A DNA stretch of 64,000 nt, taken from positions 744,001 through 808,000 of the forward strand of contig JBLHZY010000002.1 of the NCBI GenBank assembly GCA_047631555.1, written 5' to 3'. Position 1 is the stretch's first letter. Each line of letters begins with the position of its first letter. The notes below the pieces were generated by a model. That model did not search any database. It had not been told where the DNA came from and saw only the letters and a list, made by a program, of their open reading frames with translations. This stretch comes from JBLHZY01 sp047631555. Lineage in GTDB: Bacteria; Pseudomonadota; Alphaproteobacteria; Rhodobacterales; Rhodobacteraceae. The position numbers were made by a program, and so were the translations under genes. Of this stretch, positions 51,235-59,628 are shown one piece after another.

Positions 51235-52372
51235 ATTGAAAGATGTCACCGTCCGCTATGGCCAGCACCGCGCCTTGGAAAACGCTTCTGTGAATGTCGC
51301 CAAGGGCGAGATCGTGGTCATTCTTGGGGCGAATGGGGCGGGCAAATCAACTTTGCTCAAAGCCGCGAGCGGGATTTGCGAAGGGGTTGTTGCGGGCGGT
51401 ATCCAACTTGATGGGATTGAACTGGCGGGTTTGCCTGCAAACAAAATTGTGGATGCGGGGCTTGCCTTGGTGCCCGAAGGGCGCGGCGTATTTCCCGATC
51501 TGACGGTGCGCGAAAATCTGATCCTTGGGGCTTACTCTGCGCGCGCTCGTGATGAAGAGAAGATAACGCTTGAGCGCGTCTACAGCCTGTTTCCCAAGCT
51601 GCGCGAACGCGCCAAGCAGATCGTTCGGACTATGTCCGGCGGTGAGCAGCAAATGGTCGCTATCGGGCGCGCGATGATGTCAAACCCGACGATCCTGACG
51701 CTGGATGAGCCCTCATTGGGACTGTCGCCGCTGCTGTCCAAGGAGCTGTTTCAAAACCTGTCGCGGGTGCGCGAATTGGGGATTGGCGTGCTGATGGTAG
51801 AACAGAATGCCAAGCAATCGCTCGCAATTGCGGATCGTGGCTATCTGATCGAGAACGCCCATGTTGTGCATGAAGACAGCGCTGTAAATCTGATGCGCGA
51901 CCCGGCCGTTCAGGCTGCCTATTTGGGGGTAAGCAGCCATGAGGCAACTGCGCCGCCTGTCGCGCCCGATGATATGCCTGAAACAGTGGCCGAGGCATTT
52001 GCGATCATGCCGCGCAGCCAAAGGACGCAATCAGCAGATGCTATCTTGGGCCGCTCGGTTGCAGATCTTGTCGCCGCGGCCAGCAGCCAAAGCCGCGCGA
52101 CAACAACAACTAATCACACAAGTTTTGCGACGGCGGCTGAGGTTCCGGCAGATCGCCTTGCGGCGGCTCTCGCTGAAATAGAGCGCGGCGCGAAAGCCGC
52201 CCGCAATCGCCCTCGTCGCGCAGCTGCAATGCCCGCCGCTGAAACAGGCGCGCCGCCCGGCCAAGCCTCCACAAAAGAGACAAAGACGCCCCCCGTGATT
52301 GAGGTCTACCGCGCCCCGCGCGTTGAAGTTTATCGCCGCCAGCCCGATGGCTCCGGCTTTGAGAGGAAATAG
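51227..52372 (+). CDS. Liv-type ABC transporter ATPase, LivF family, with unusual long C-terminal tail
   Basis: 381 residues, about 145 more than a normal LivF. Residues 1-237 are an ordinary ATPase: Walker A GANGAGKST, signature MSGGEQQMVAIGRAM, Walker B ILTLDEPSLGLSP. From about 238 a tail rich in Ala, Pro, Thr, Ser and Arg follows, with a predicted helix near RLAAALAEIERGAKAAR and a C-terminal IEVYRAPRVEVYRRQ in which EVYR occurs twice. There is no stop or frameshift at the junction. The start at 51227 overlaps livG by 8 bp. The aldehyde dehydrogenase gene begins 1 bp after the stop. Confidence 0.9.
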   Translation: MLELKDVTVRYGQHRALENASVNVAKGEIVVILGANGAGKSTLLKAASGICEGVVAGGIQLDGIELAGLPANKIVDAGLALVPEGRGVFPDLTVRENLILGAYSARARDEEKITLERVYSLFPKLRERAKQIVRTMSGGEQQMVAIGRAMMSNPTILTLDEPSLGLSPLLSKELFQNLSRVRELGIGVLMVEQNAKQSLAIADRGYLIENAHVVHEDSAVNLMRDPAVQAAYLGVSSHEATAPPVAPDDMPETVAEAFAIMPRSQRTQSADAILGRSVADLVAAASSQSRATTTTNHTSFATAAEVPADRLAAALAEIERGAKAARNRPRRAAAMPAAETGAPPGQASTKETKTPPVIEVYRAPRVEVYRRQPDGSGFERK

Positions 52373-52373
52373 G

Positions 52374-53840
52374 ATGCTCGATTCACACACACAGATCAAA
52401 GGCATGTTTATCGGTGGCGATTGGGTTTCTGCTGATCGCATGTTTGATGACATCAACCCCTCAAACGGCGCGATCTGGGCGCAAATCCCAGATGGCGGCC
52501 GGGCCGAGACGCGCCGTGCGATTGAGGCGGCCCAAGCGGCATTTCCGGCTTGGGCGGCTCTGCATTTTCAAGAGCGCGCCAAAATTATGCTCAACGCCGC
52601 TGATTTCTGGGAAAAACGCACGATGGATTACGTGGCTGCTGCCCAAGCTGAAGGCGGCGGATGGTTTGGCAAAGGCATGTTCGAGGCAGGCTATGTGCCC
52701 GAAGTGTTCCGGGCTGCGGCGGCAATGTGCTATAATGCTATCGGTGAAATGATGCCCTCGCAGCACGGCAAAGTGTCGATGGTTGAGCGCGTCCCGATGG
52801 GTGTTATCAGCGTGATCAGCCCGTGGAACATGCCCGGCATTCTCACAGCGCGCGGCTTTGCCTTTCCGCTCGCCGCAGGCAATACAATCGTATTGAAGCC
52901 CTCAGAAGATACGCCTTATGCGGGCGGGATTTTCTTTGCCGAAGTGATGGAAGAAGCGGGCATTCCCAAAGGGGTGTTCAACGTCATTACCTGTTCGCGC
53001 GATCGCGTGGCTGAGATGGGCGATGAGCTTGTCGAAAACCCTGTGGTCAAAGGCATCTCATTCACCGGCTCGACCCCGGTCGGGCGCCAAATCGCCGCCA
53101 AAGCCGGAGCGCATCTTAAAAAGGCTTGCGTTGAATTGGGCGGCAAAGACAGCCTGATCGTGTTGGAAGACGCGGATATGGATCGCGCAACCTCGGCGGC
53201 GAGTTTCGGCAGTTTTATGCATCAAGGGCAAATCTGTATGTCCGTCGAAAAGGTGCTGGTCCATGAGAGCATCTATCCAGATTTCCTGCGCCAGTTTGTG
53301 GCCCGCGCGGCCAAGCTAAAAACGGGCGATACGGCTGACAAATCCAACGTGATCGGCCCCCTGATCAATGAGCGGCAGGTCGAGCGGGTGAAATTTCAGA
53401 TCGAGGATGCGCTGGCGAAGGGGGCAAAAGCCGTGCTGGGCGGAAGGATTTGGGACCGGTTTGTTGAGCCGACGATCCTGACCAATGTAACCCCCGATAT
53501 GGCCGTCTGGCGGGACGAAACCTTTGGCCCGGTTGTTGTGGTTGTGCCATTTCGCACGGATGCCGAGGCGATCGCGCTCAACAACGATACCGAATATGGG
53601 CTGAGCTCTGGCATTATCACGGCGGATGAAAATCGCGCGCTCGAGATGTTGCGCAAGCTTGAAACGGGCATGTGTCACGTGAATTGCTCCTCGGTCAACG
53701 ACGAGCCGCATGTGCCCTTTGGCGGCACCAAGGCCTCGGGTGTCGGGCGGCATGGGGGGAAATGGTCGATGGAAACCTTTACCGAAACGCGCTGGATCAC
53801 GCTCGATCGCGGCGCGCGCCCCTTCCCGGCGGTGTTTTGA
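52374..53840 (+). CDS. Aldehyde dehydrogenase, vanillin/benzaldehyde dehydrogenase type
   Basis: 488 residues. ISPWNMPGILTARGFAFPL, FTGSTPVGRQ, general base Glu in ACVELGGKDSLIVLED, catalytic Cys in HQGQICMSVEK, and C-terminal PFGGTKASGVGRHGGKWSMETFTETRW. The DSLIVLED, QGQICMS and TETRW segments are those of vanillin-type dehydrogenases. Start at 52374, 1 bp after livF. Second dehydrogenase of the operon; the two may act on different chain lengths or in series. Substrate inferred only. Confidence 0.9.
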   Translation: MLDSHTQIKGMFIGGDWVSADRMFDDINPSNGAIWAQIPDGGRAETRRAIEAAQAAFPAWAALHFQERAKIMLNAADFWEKRTMDYVAAAQAEGGGWFGKGMFEAGYVPEVFRAAAAMCYNAIGEMMPSQHGKVSMVERVPMGVISVISPWNMPGILTARGFAFPLAAGNTIVLKPSEDTPYAGGIFFAEVMEEAGIPKGVFNVITCSRDRVAEMGDELVENPVVKGISFTGSTPVGRQIAAKAGAHLKKACVELGGKDSLIVLEDADMDRATSAASFGSFMHQGQICMSVEKVLVHESIYPDFLRQFVARAAKLKTGDTADKSNVIGPLINERQVERVKFQIEDALAKGAKAVLGGRIWDRFVEPTILTNVTPDMAVWRDETFGPVVVVVPFRTDAEAIALNNDTEYGLSSGIITADENRALEMLRKLETGMCHVNCSSVNDEPHVPFGGTKASGVGRHGGKWSMETFTETRWITLDRGARPFPAVF

Positions 53841-53841
53841 T

Positions 53842-54648
53842 ATGAGCTGGGAACGCGCACCCTTGTTGAAGGGCAAAACGATTGTTGTGACCGGATCAGC
53901 TTCGGGTATCGGGTATGAGACGGCGCGGGTCTGTACGGCGATGGGGGCGAAGGTGCTCGGCGTTGATCTGACCAAACGGTTTGATCATGTCGAGGAATTT
54001 TACCGCGCCGATCTTTCGGATGGAGCGACGATTGATGCTTTGATCGACGCCCTCCCCAGCGGCATTGACGGTATAGCAAATATCGCCGGCCTGCCGCCCA
54101 CGGCCCCTGCGGATAAGGTGTTGGCGGTAAATCTTTTTGGGCTCAAACATCTGACCCTTGGCTTGCTGCCAAAGCTGAATGACGGCGCCAGCATTGTGAA
54201 TTTGGCCTCCCTTGCAGGCTTTGGCTGGCCTCAAGCGATACCGGCCATCCGCGCCAGCGAAGGGGTTCATATTGATGATGCTGCGCGCTTTGCGGCCGAA
54301 AATCAGATCACCAATGAAGGGGGTCGCAGCTACTTCTTTTCCAAAGAAGCGCTGATCGCTTGGACAATGCAAAACCGTTGGACCTGGCGCGACAGAGGCA
54401 TTCGGATGAACACCATCAGCCCGGGCCCGGTCGACACCCCAATCCTTGGCGATTTCCTCGAAACGCTTGGTGCGCGCGCTGAAGAAGATGCCCGCGTCAT
54501 GGATCGGCCCGGCACGCCACAAGATCTCGCTCCCATCGTCGCCTTCCTCTTGTCAGATATGACAAAATGGATCCGCGGCACCAATATTCCCGCCGACGGC
54601 GGCATGTCATCCAACATCCTGTGCGAGATGCACGGGCTGTCATCTTAA
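53842..54648 (+). CDS. SDR similar to coniferyl-alcohol dehydrogenase
   Basis: 268 residues. Cofactor motif TGSASGIG, NIAGLP, catalytic YFFSKEAL (Tyr and Lys), and the family-specific tail FLLSDMTKWIRGTNIPADGGM. The spacing and segments such as DGIANIAGLPPTA, GLKHLTLGLLPKL and NTISPGPVDTPIL closely follow coniferyl-alcohol dehydrogenase (CalA) and the 3-alpha-hydroxysteroid dehydrogenase group; this comparison is from memory. It would oxidise an allylic/aromatic alcohol to the aldehyde used by the dehydrogenases upstream. It starts 1 bp after the previous gene. Confidence 0.88.
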   Translation: MSWERAPLLKGKTIVVTGSASGIGYETARVCTAMGAKVLGVDLTKRFDHVEEFYRADLSDGATIDALIDALPSGIDGIANIAGLPPTAPADKVLAVNLFGLKHLTLGLLPKLNDGASIVNLASLAGFGWPQAIPAIRASEGVHIDDAARFAAENQITNEGGRSYFFSKEALIAWTMQNRWTWRDRGIRMNTISPGPVDTPILGDFLETLGARAEEDARVMDRPGTPQDLAPIVAFLLSDMTKWIRGTNIPADGGMSSNILCEMHGLSS

Positions 54649-54660
54649 GGGGACCAAACA

Positions 54661-56223
54661 ATGTCTGCACTTGCTTGGATCATTATTATTCTTGTTCTCG
54701 CGGCGATCATCATCGCGCTGGCCGCATCCTTCTATCAGCGTGCGACCAATGAGGTCGCGCTTGTGCGCACTGGCCTTGGCGGGCGGCGGGTTGTAATCGA
54801 CGGCGGAACGCTTGCGATCCCCTATTTTCATGAAATCACGCGGGTCAATATGCAGACCCTGCGCATGGATGTGGCACGCTCTGGCGAGTCCTCCCTGATC
54901 ACTAAAGATCGCCTGCGTGTGGATGTGGGCGCTGAATTCTACGCCAGCGTTACGCCAAACGATGATGCCGTTACCCGCGCCGCGCAGACGCTTGGCAAGC
55001 GGGTCTTTCAGCCCGAACAGTTGAAAGGTTTGATCGACGGTATGATGATTGATGCGCTGCGTTCGGTTGCGGCGCAGATGACCATGGACGAGCTGCACGA
55101 GAACCGCGCCAGCTTTGTCGGCCAAGTGCGCGAGGCACTGACTGAAACGCTGGCGAATTACGGGCTCCAGTTGGATAGCGTTTCGCTCACCGCGCTCGAT
55201 CAAACACCCTTTGCCGCACTGGACGAGAACAACGCGTTCAACGCGGTTGGCATGCGCAAATTGGCGGAAGTCATCGCTAAATCAAAAAAGGAGCGGGCCG
55301 AAATTGAGGGCGATAGCCAGGTCAGCGTTGCCCGCGCGGCGATGGAGTCTGAGCGCCGCAAGCTAGAAATCAATCTTGAGCAGCGCCGCGCCGAAATCGC
55401 CCAGACGCAGGAGGTCGAGACACTGATCGCCGCGCAACTCTCCGAAATTGCCGCGCGCAAAGCAGATAGTGAACGTTCGGCGGCACAGTCTCGCATCCAG
55501 ATGGAGCAAGACATTGCCTCAGCTGATATCGCCAAAGAACAGGCGCTGCGCGTCGCTGAAATTGCCCAAGTCAGCGCGCTTGAAGTTGCCGAGCAAGACC
55601 GCGCAATTTCGTTCGCCGCAAAGTCGCAGGAAGAAAGCCGCGCCCATGCCGATGCCGACACCGCCCGCATTGACGCTGTAAAAGCGGCTGAAGCGGTGCA
55701 AACCGCAACCCAAATGGCAGCGGCCGAGCGGCGCAAAGCACTAGCGTTGATCGCAGCGCAAGAACAAGCCGAAGCCTCCGCCGCCCGCGCCAAAATCACA
55801 GCGGCCAGCGACAAAGCAACAGCAGGGGACAAAGCCGCAGCCAAGCGCGAAGAAGCGGAGGCCATCAAAGCCATGAAGCTGGCTGAAACCGAAGCCAACC
55901 TTGCGCAAATCAAAGCGGAAAACGCGCGCTCCGAGGCGCAGGTTGCAATGGAGTTGGAACTGGCGCGCCTCAAAGCGCTGCCGCAAATCCTCGCGGAAAT
56001 GGTCAAGCCAGCGGAAAAGATCAGCGGCATCTCGATCAACCAAATCAGCGGGCTTGAACGCAGCAGTGGCGCTGCGTCAACCTCTCCTATCAATCAAACT
56101 GTGGATGCGATTATGGACATGGCCGTATCTTTGCCGGCCTTGAAGAAGCTTGGGGATAGCATCGGCGTCAATCTCGATACAGCTCTGGCAAGCGGGTCTG
56201 AAAAACGAGACGGCGATACATAG
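54661..56223 (+). CDS. Flotillin-like SPFH-domain protein
   Basis: 520 residues. One N-terminal helix (5-27, WIIIILVLAAIIIALAA) and an SPFH/band-7 domain at about 30-190. A long Ala/Glu/Lys/Arg coiled coil from 200 to 435 includes the AEA-type repeats of flotillins, and a C-terminal part carries GISINQISGLE. Flotillins scaffold membrane microdomains. Usually a YuaF/NfeD-type gene precedes them; here it is 12 bp after the SDR and seems attached to the catabolic operon, though it could have its own promoter inside that gene. The antisense strand is also open, as expected for Ala-rich coding DNA. Confidence 0.92.
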   Translation: MSALAWIIIILVLAAIIIALAASFYQRATNEVALVRTGLGGRRVVIDGGTLAIPYFHEITRVNMQTLRMDVARSGESSLITKDRLRVDVGAEFYASVTPNDDAVTRAAQTLGKRVFQPEQLKGLIDGMMIDALRSVAAQMTMDELHENRASFVGQVREALTETLANYGLQLDSVSLTALDQTPFAALDENNAFNAVGMRKLAEVIAKSKKERAEIEGDSQVSVARAAMESERRKLEINLEQRRAEIAQTQEVETLIAAQLSEIAARKADSERSAAQSRIQMEQDIASADIAKEQALRVAEIAQVSALEVAEQDRAISFAAKSQEESRAHADADTARIDAVKAAEAVQTATQMAAAERRKALALIAAQEQAEASAARAKITAASDKATAGDKAAAKREEAEAIKAMKLAETEANLAQIKAENARSEAQVAMELELARLKALPQILAEMVKPAEKISGISINQISGLERSSGAASTSPINQTVDAIMDMAVSLPALKKLGDSIGVNLDTALASGSEKRDGDT

Positions 56224-56588
56224 ACCTAGCATTTTTTCAGAAACGAACTCCGCCGCGCCTTCGATAATCATGGCGTGGCGGCGTTCATGCGTGCCACTTT
56301 CAAGCGGGCGATTCCGTTTGGCGCGGCCCAACATTGGCCCCTACACGACATATTTTCGGGCGATTGAAACAAGAAGCGCGCCATAGCGACTCTCTGCGCC
56401 GAACCCAGCCCCTCACCGTAATTTCTAAGCAAATGATGCATGACCAACAGCTTTTGCAGACCTCAGCCCTAGTGGCGCTGAAATAGCCTCGCCAGGGCGG
56501 CCAACGCGATGGCGCAGTCTGGTTAGCCCGGGGACATGCCGTAGCAACGGCACGCTGTCCTTTGATCGATGTCTATTTGAAGAGTGTT
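56224..56588. other. 365-bp region between flotillin gene and tRNA-Gln
   Basis: No confident gene. An open frame in the flotillin frame (about 56230-56367) and an opposite-strand frame up to 56334 exist, without a ribosome site or familiar sequence. Near 56508 the string GATGGCGCAGTCTGGTTAGC resembles a tRNA D-arm, followed by a strong hairpin (separate entry). No acceptor or T-arm was found, so no intact tRNA is present. Confidence 0.5.
56532..56560 (+). other. Strong two-part hairpin beside a tRNA D-arm-like string
   Basis: GGACA (56532-56536) pairs with TGTCC (56556-56560); inside, TGCCGT (56537-56542) pairs with ACGGCA (56547-56552) around an AGCA loop, with CGC bulged on one side. It directly follows the D-arm-like GGCGCAGTCTGGTTAGC. 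Could be a degraded tRNA, a small RNA end or a terminator without T-run. Confidence 0.4.
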
Positions 56589-56663
56589 TGGCTGGGATGG
56601 TAGGATTCGAACCTACGATCTACTGTACCAAAAACAGTTGCCCTACCGCTAGGCCACATCCCA
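56589..56663 (-). tRNA. tRNA-Gln (anticodon TTG)
   Basis: 75 nt on the minus strand. Acceptor TGGGATG pairs with CATCCCA; a D-arm with AGCGGTA loop; anticodon stem ACTGT/ACAGT with loop TTTTGGT giving anticodon TTG (reads CAA); T-arm GTAGG-TTCGAAT-CCTAC; discriminator G and encoded CCA at 56589-56591. All arms pair. Confidence 0.97.
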
Positions 56664-56736
56664 ACACTGGGCTGCTAATTACGACCCTTGGCGCGCTTTC
56701 GCAAGCCTATAATCGGGAAAAATTCGCGAATAATAT

Positions 56737-58038
56737 CTACTCGGTTTCGGCCTTTTCGGTCAAGAGATCGGTGGCGTCGGCATCGCGCCGCTCGGCGTCG
56801 ACGATTTTGACGAGCGCTTCATCGGTTTCGGCCTCCATATCCCGCAGGTCGACCTTCAAAGGCTTCGTGCTTGCTTGGGGGGCTTCATCGCTCGCTTGGC
56901 TTGTGATGATGCGGAATGTTGGTTCTGGGGCGGCGAAATTGGCGGCCTCTATGGCGGCTTTGACCATGCGGATGGCCTCGGAGCGCGCCATTGAAAAACT
57001 GGTTTCATTTTGATCCACCCAAGCCGTGCAGCGCAGGGTGATGGCGCTGTCGCCCATTTCTTCAATCCATGTGGAAGGGGCGGGTTCATTGAGGGTAAAG
57101 GGCAGGGCGGCCAGAGTTTCTTCTGCAATTGTACGGGCTTGGGCGATATCGGCCTGATAGGAAAGCCCGGCATCAAAGGAAAAGCGCCGCTCAGGATTGC
57201 GCGAATAATTGACGATCCGGCTTTTGAAAACGGTCGCGTTGGGGATGCGGATTTGGTTGCCGTCAAAGCTCAAAAGGATTGTGGCGCGCGAGGTCAAACG
57301 GATCACTTTGCCGGTGTCGCCGCCGATCTCGATCGTATCGTTGGGGCGAAAAGGCTGGCGGATTGAAAGCATGACGGAGGCGATGAAATTCTCGACCGTA
57401 TCTTTTACGGCAAAAGAAATCGCGAGGCCAAGAATACCCGCAGCACCCAAGATTGTGCCCAAAAGGGCCGTCGCCCCGAGCAAATCCAGCGCGACGACAA
57501 TGCCTGCGATCACTGCGGCAATGCGCAGAACGGTTCGGAAAATATCGGCGATAAAGGGATTGGGGGCGAGGCGATTCCATGGCTGCTTTAGCCCCGCAAT
57601 CAAGAAGCCGACGATTGTAACCAGCATAAATGCGATGCCTGCGACAAGCAAAAGCGGGAGCATCGCAACCGCCTGCACCATGCGGGCTTCAAAGCGATCC
57701 AAAACAGGGGCGAGCCGTTCACTTAGGTCTGTGGTCTCGGAAATAGCGCTCTCGACGGCCACAACGCCTTCGACGCGCGTGGCCAGTTCGACCAAACGTG
57801 CGCTGCTGGCCTTATCAACGGTTTCTCCGCGCAGCGTCACGATGCCTGCGTTCACGACGACGGTGACGTCATCGTAGCCGTGGAGTTCATCCTTGATGTC
57901 ACGAATGCGGGTGGCGATGGCGGCATCTTCTAGCGCGCCGGTTTTGGCGGTGATGGTGCCATCTTGGGCGGAGGCTGGTTCGGGCAGGACCGGGATCAGC
58001 AGGCAAAGGGAAATCAAAAGGCTGGCAATAAAGCGCAT
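56737..58038 (-). CDS. MscS-family mechanosensitive channel with N-terminal BON domain
   Basis: 433 residues. Signal peptide 1-24 (cleavage at ASA-Q). A BON domain spans about 30-100 (GYDDVTVVVNAGIVTLRGETVD), which binds phospholipid or other hydrophobic partners. Three membrane helices lie at 125-150, 165-188 and 190-225, with the pore helix ATALLGTILGAAGILGLAISF. The MscS beta domain follows (VMLSIRQPFRPNDTIEIGG) with a long C-terminal alpha/beta part. It releases solutes on osmotic down-shock. The BON domain would lie in the periplasm. Stands alone upstream of the tRNA on the same strand. Confidence 0.92.
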   Translation of the reverse strand: MRFIASLLISLCLLIPVLPEPASAQDGTITAKTGALEDAAIATRIRDIKDELHGYDDVTVVVNAGIVTLRGETVDKASSARLVELATRVEGVVAVESAISETTDLSERLAPVLDRFEARMVQAVAMLPLLLVAGIAFMLVTIVGFLIAGLKQPWNRLAPNPFIADIFRTVLRIAAVIAGIVVALDLLGATALLGTILGAAGILGLAISFAVKDTVENFIASVMLSIRQPFRPNDTIEIGGDTGKVIRLTSRATILLSFDGNQIRIPNATVFKSRIVNYSRNPERRFSFDAGLSYQADIAQARTIAEETLAALPFTLNEPAPSTWIEEMGDSAITLRCTAWVDQNETSFSMARSEAIRMVKAAIEAANFAAPEPTFRIITSQASDEAPQASTKPLKVDLRDMEAETDEALVKIVDAERRDADATDLLTEKAETE

Positions 58039-58101
58039 GAAAATAACCGAGCTGAGAAATACTCGGCCAGTTTAGACGCGTGTTAACCGCCGGGTAAAGG
58101 C

Positions 58102-59604
58102 CTAGAAGGTCTGATCGTAATCGCCAACGCTTGGCTCGGTGCGGATCACATCATCAATCTCTTTAAAGATCGCGCGCAACTCGGCCTCGCTTGTCGCGCT
58201 TTCGCAGACCACCACCAAGTTTGGCGTGTTCGACGAGGCGCGCACCAGCCCCCAAGAGCCATTATCAAGGATGACGCGGGCGCCGTTGACCGTGACCACT
58301 TGATCGATTTTGCGCCCCGCAAGCGTTTCGCCTGCCTCGCCTTTGGCGACGAGTTTGGCCACCAGCCGCTCGAGCACATCGTATTTCTCAAGATCGGCGC
58401 AATAGGGCGACATGGTTGGCATACTATAGGTTTTGGGCAGGGCCTTGCGCAGATCAGACATTTTCATATCCGGGTTGCGATCCATCAATTTGCATATCTC
58501 AACCGCGACGCGCATGCCGCAATCATAGCCGCGTCCAATCGGCTCGGCCAAGAAATAGTGGCCCGATTTCTCAAAGCCCGCGAGCGCGCCAAGCGCATGC
58601 ACGCGCCGCTTCATATGGCTGTGGCCGGTTTTCCAGTAATCCGCTTTGGCGCCGTATTTTTGCAATTCGGGGTCCGAGGCAAAAAGTCCAGTGGATTTGA
58701 CGTCGGCCACGAAGGTCGAGCCGGGATAAAGCTTGGCAAAATCGCGCGCCATGATCACGCCGACCTTATCGGCAAAAATCTCTTCGCCCTCATCATCGAC
58801 AACGCCGCAGCGATCACCATCGCCATCAAAGCCAAGCGCGAAATCCGCGCCCGAGGCCGTCACGCTGGCGCTCATATCGTGGAGCATTTCCATCGCTTCG
58901 GGGTTGGGATTGTAGTGCGGGAATGTGTAGTCCAGCTCGTTATGCGAGGGCACAACCTCAACACCGATCCGCTTGAAAATCTCCGGGGCAAAGGCTGAGG
59001 CGGTGCCATTGCCTGTCGCGCAGACGACCTTGAGCTTGCGGGTCATTTTGAAGTCGCCGCAAAGATCGTCAAGATAGGCGTCAAACACCCCATCAACGAA
59101 TTCATAAGAGCCGCCATCGCGCTTTTGGCCCTTGCCGCTCATCACAATTTCTTTGAGCTCGCCCATCTCATCGGGGCCGTGGGTCAGCGGGCGCTCAAAG
59201 CCCATTTTGACGCCGGTCCAACCATTGGGATTGTGGCTTGCTGTGACCATGGCAACAGCGGGTGCATCAAGGTGAAACTGGCTGAAATAGGCCATAGGCG
59301 AAAGGCAGGGGCCAATATCGCGCACCTTAATGCCGGCCTGCATCAGGCCAAGCATCAGCGCGTTTTTGATGGTGAGGGAATAGTCGCGGTAATCGTTGCC
59401 GACGGCGATCACCGGATCAATGCCGCGCGCGATCATCTGAGTGCCGATCCCGATGCCAAGCGCCGTGACACCGGGCAGGTTGATCTCTTCAGGAAATTTC
59501 CAGCGCGCATCATATTCGCGAAAGCCTGTCGGCGCGATCATAGGATCACGCAGAAACTCCCAAGTGTTTGGTTTCACTTCGGGGGCAGGGGCTTGGCTAC
59601 TCAT
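58102..59604 (-). CDS. Phosphomannomutase/phosphoglucomutase (ManB/AlgC family)
   Basis: 500 residues. Phospho-serine loop TASHNPNGWTG with Ser123, the Mg loop GFDGDGDRCGVVDD, and the sugar-binding GHSHMKRRVH region with FEKSGHYF. Converts hexose-6-phosphate to hexose-1-phosphate for GDP-mannose or UDP-glucose synthesis. Located next to kdsA and capsule export genes on the same strand, so it may supply sugars for a surface polysaccharide. The gap to kdsA is 24 bp. Confidence 0.92.
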   Translation of the reverse strand: MSSQAPAPEVKPNTWEFLRDPMIAPTGFREYDARWKFPEEINLPGVTALGIGIGTQMIARGIDPVIAVGNDYRDYSLTIKNALMLGLMQAGIKVRDIGPCLSPMAYFSQFHLDAPAVAMVTASHNPNGWTGVKMGFERPLTHGPDEMGELKEIVMSGKGQKRDGGSYEFVDGVFDAYLDDLCGDFKMTRKLKVVCATGNGTASAFAPEIFKRIGVEVVPSHNELDYTFPHYNPNPEAMEMLHDMSASVTASGADFALGFDGDGDRCGVVDDEGEEIFADKVGVIMARDFAKLYPGSTFVADVKSTGLFASDPELQKYGAKADYWKTGHSHMKRRVHALGALAGFEKSGHYFLAEPIGRGYDCGMRVAVEICKLMDRNPDMKMSDLRKALPKTYSMPTMSPYCADLEKYDVLERLVAKLVAKGEAGETLAGRKIDQVVTVNGARVILDNGSWGLVRASSNTPNLVVVCESATSEAELRAIFKEIDDVIRTEPSVGDYDQTF

Positions 59605-59628
59605 GAATTTTTCCGTGTATTGAGGGGC

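Noticed and set aside
55200..56093. 297-codon minus-strand frame opposite the flotillin gene
   Set aside because: Ala/Ser/Arg-rich reverse reading of the Ala-rich flotillin coiled coil; it has no independent signal.
56588..57013. 141-codon plus-strand frame starting MAGMVGFEPTIY
   Set aside because: Its start reads the antisense of tRNA-Gln, a well-known source of false genes, and the rest lies opposite the MscS gene.
58300..58998. 232-codon plus-strand frame inside the hexose mutase gene
   Set aside because: Antisense shadow; the minus frame contains the TASHNP and GDGDR motifs.
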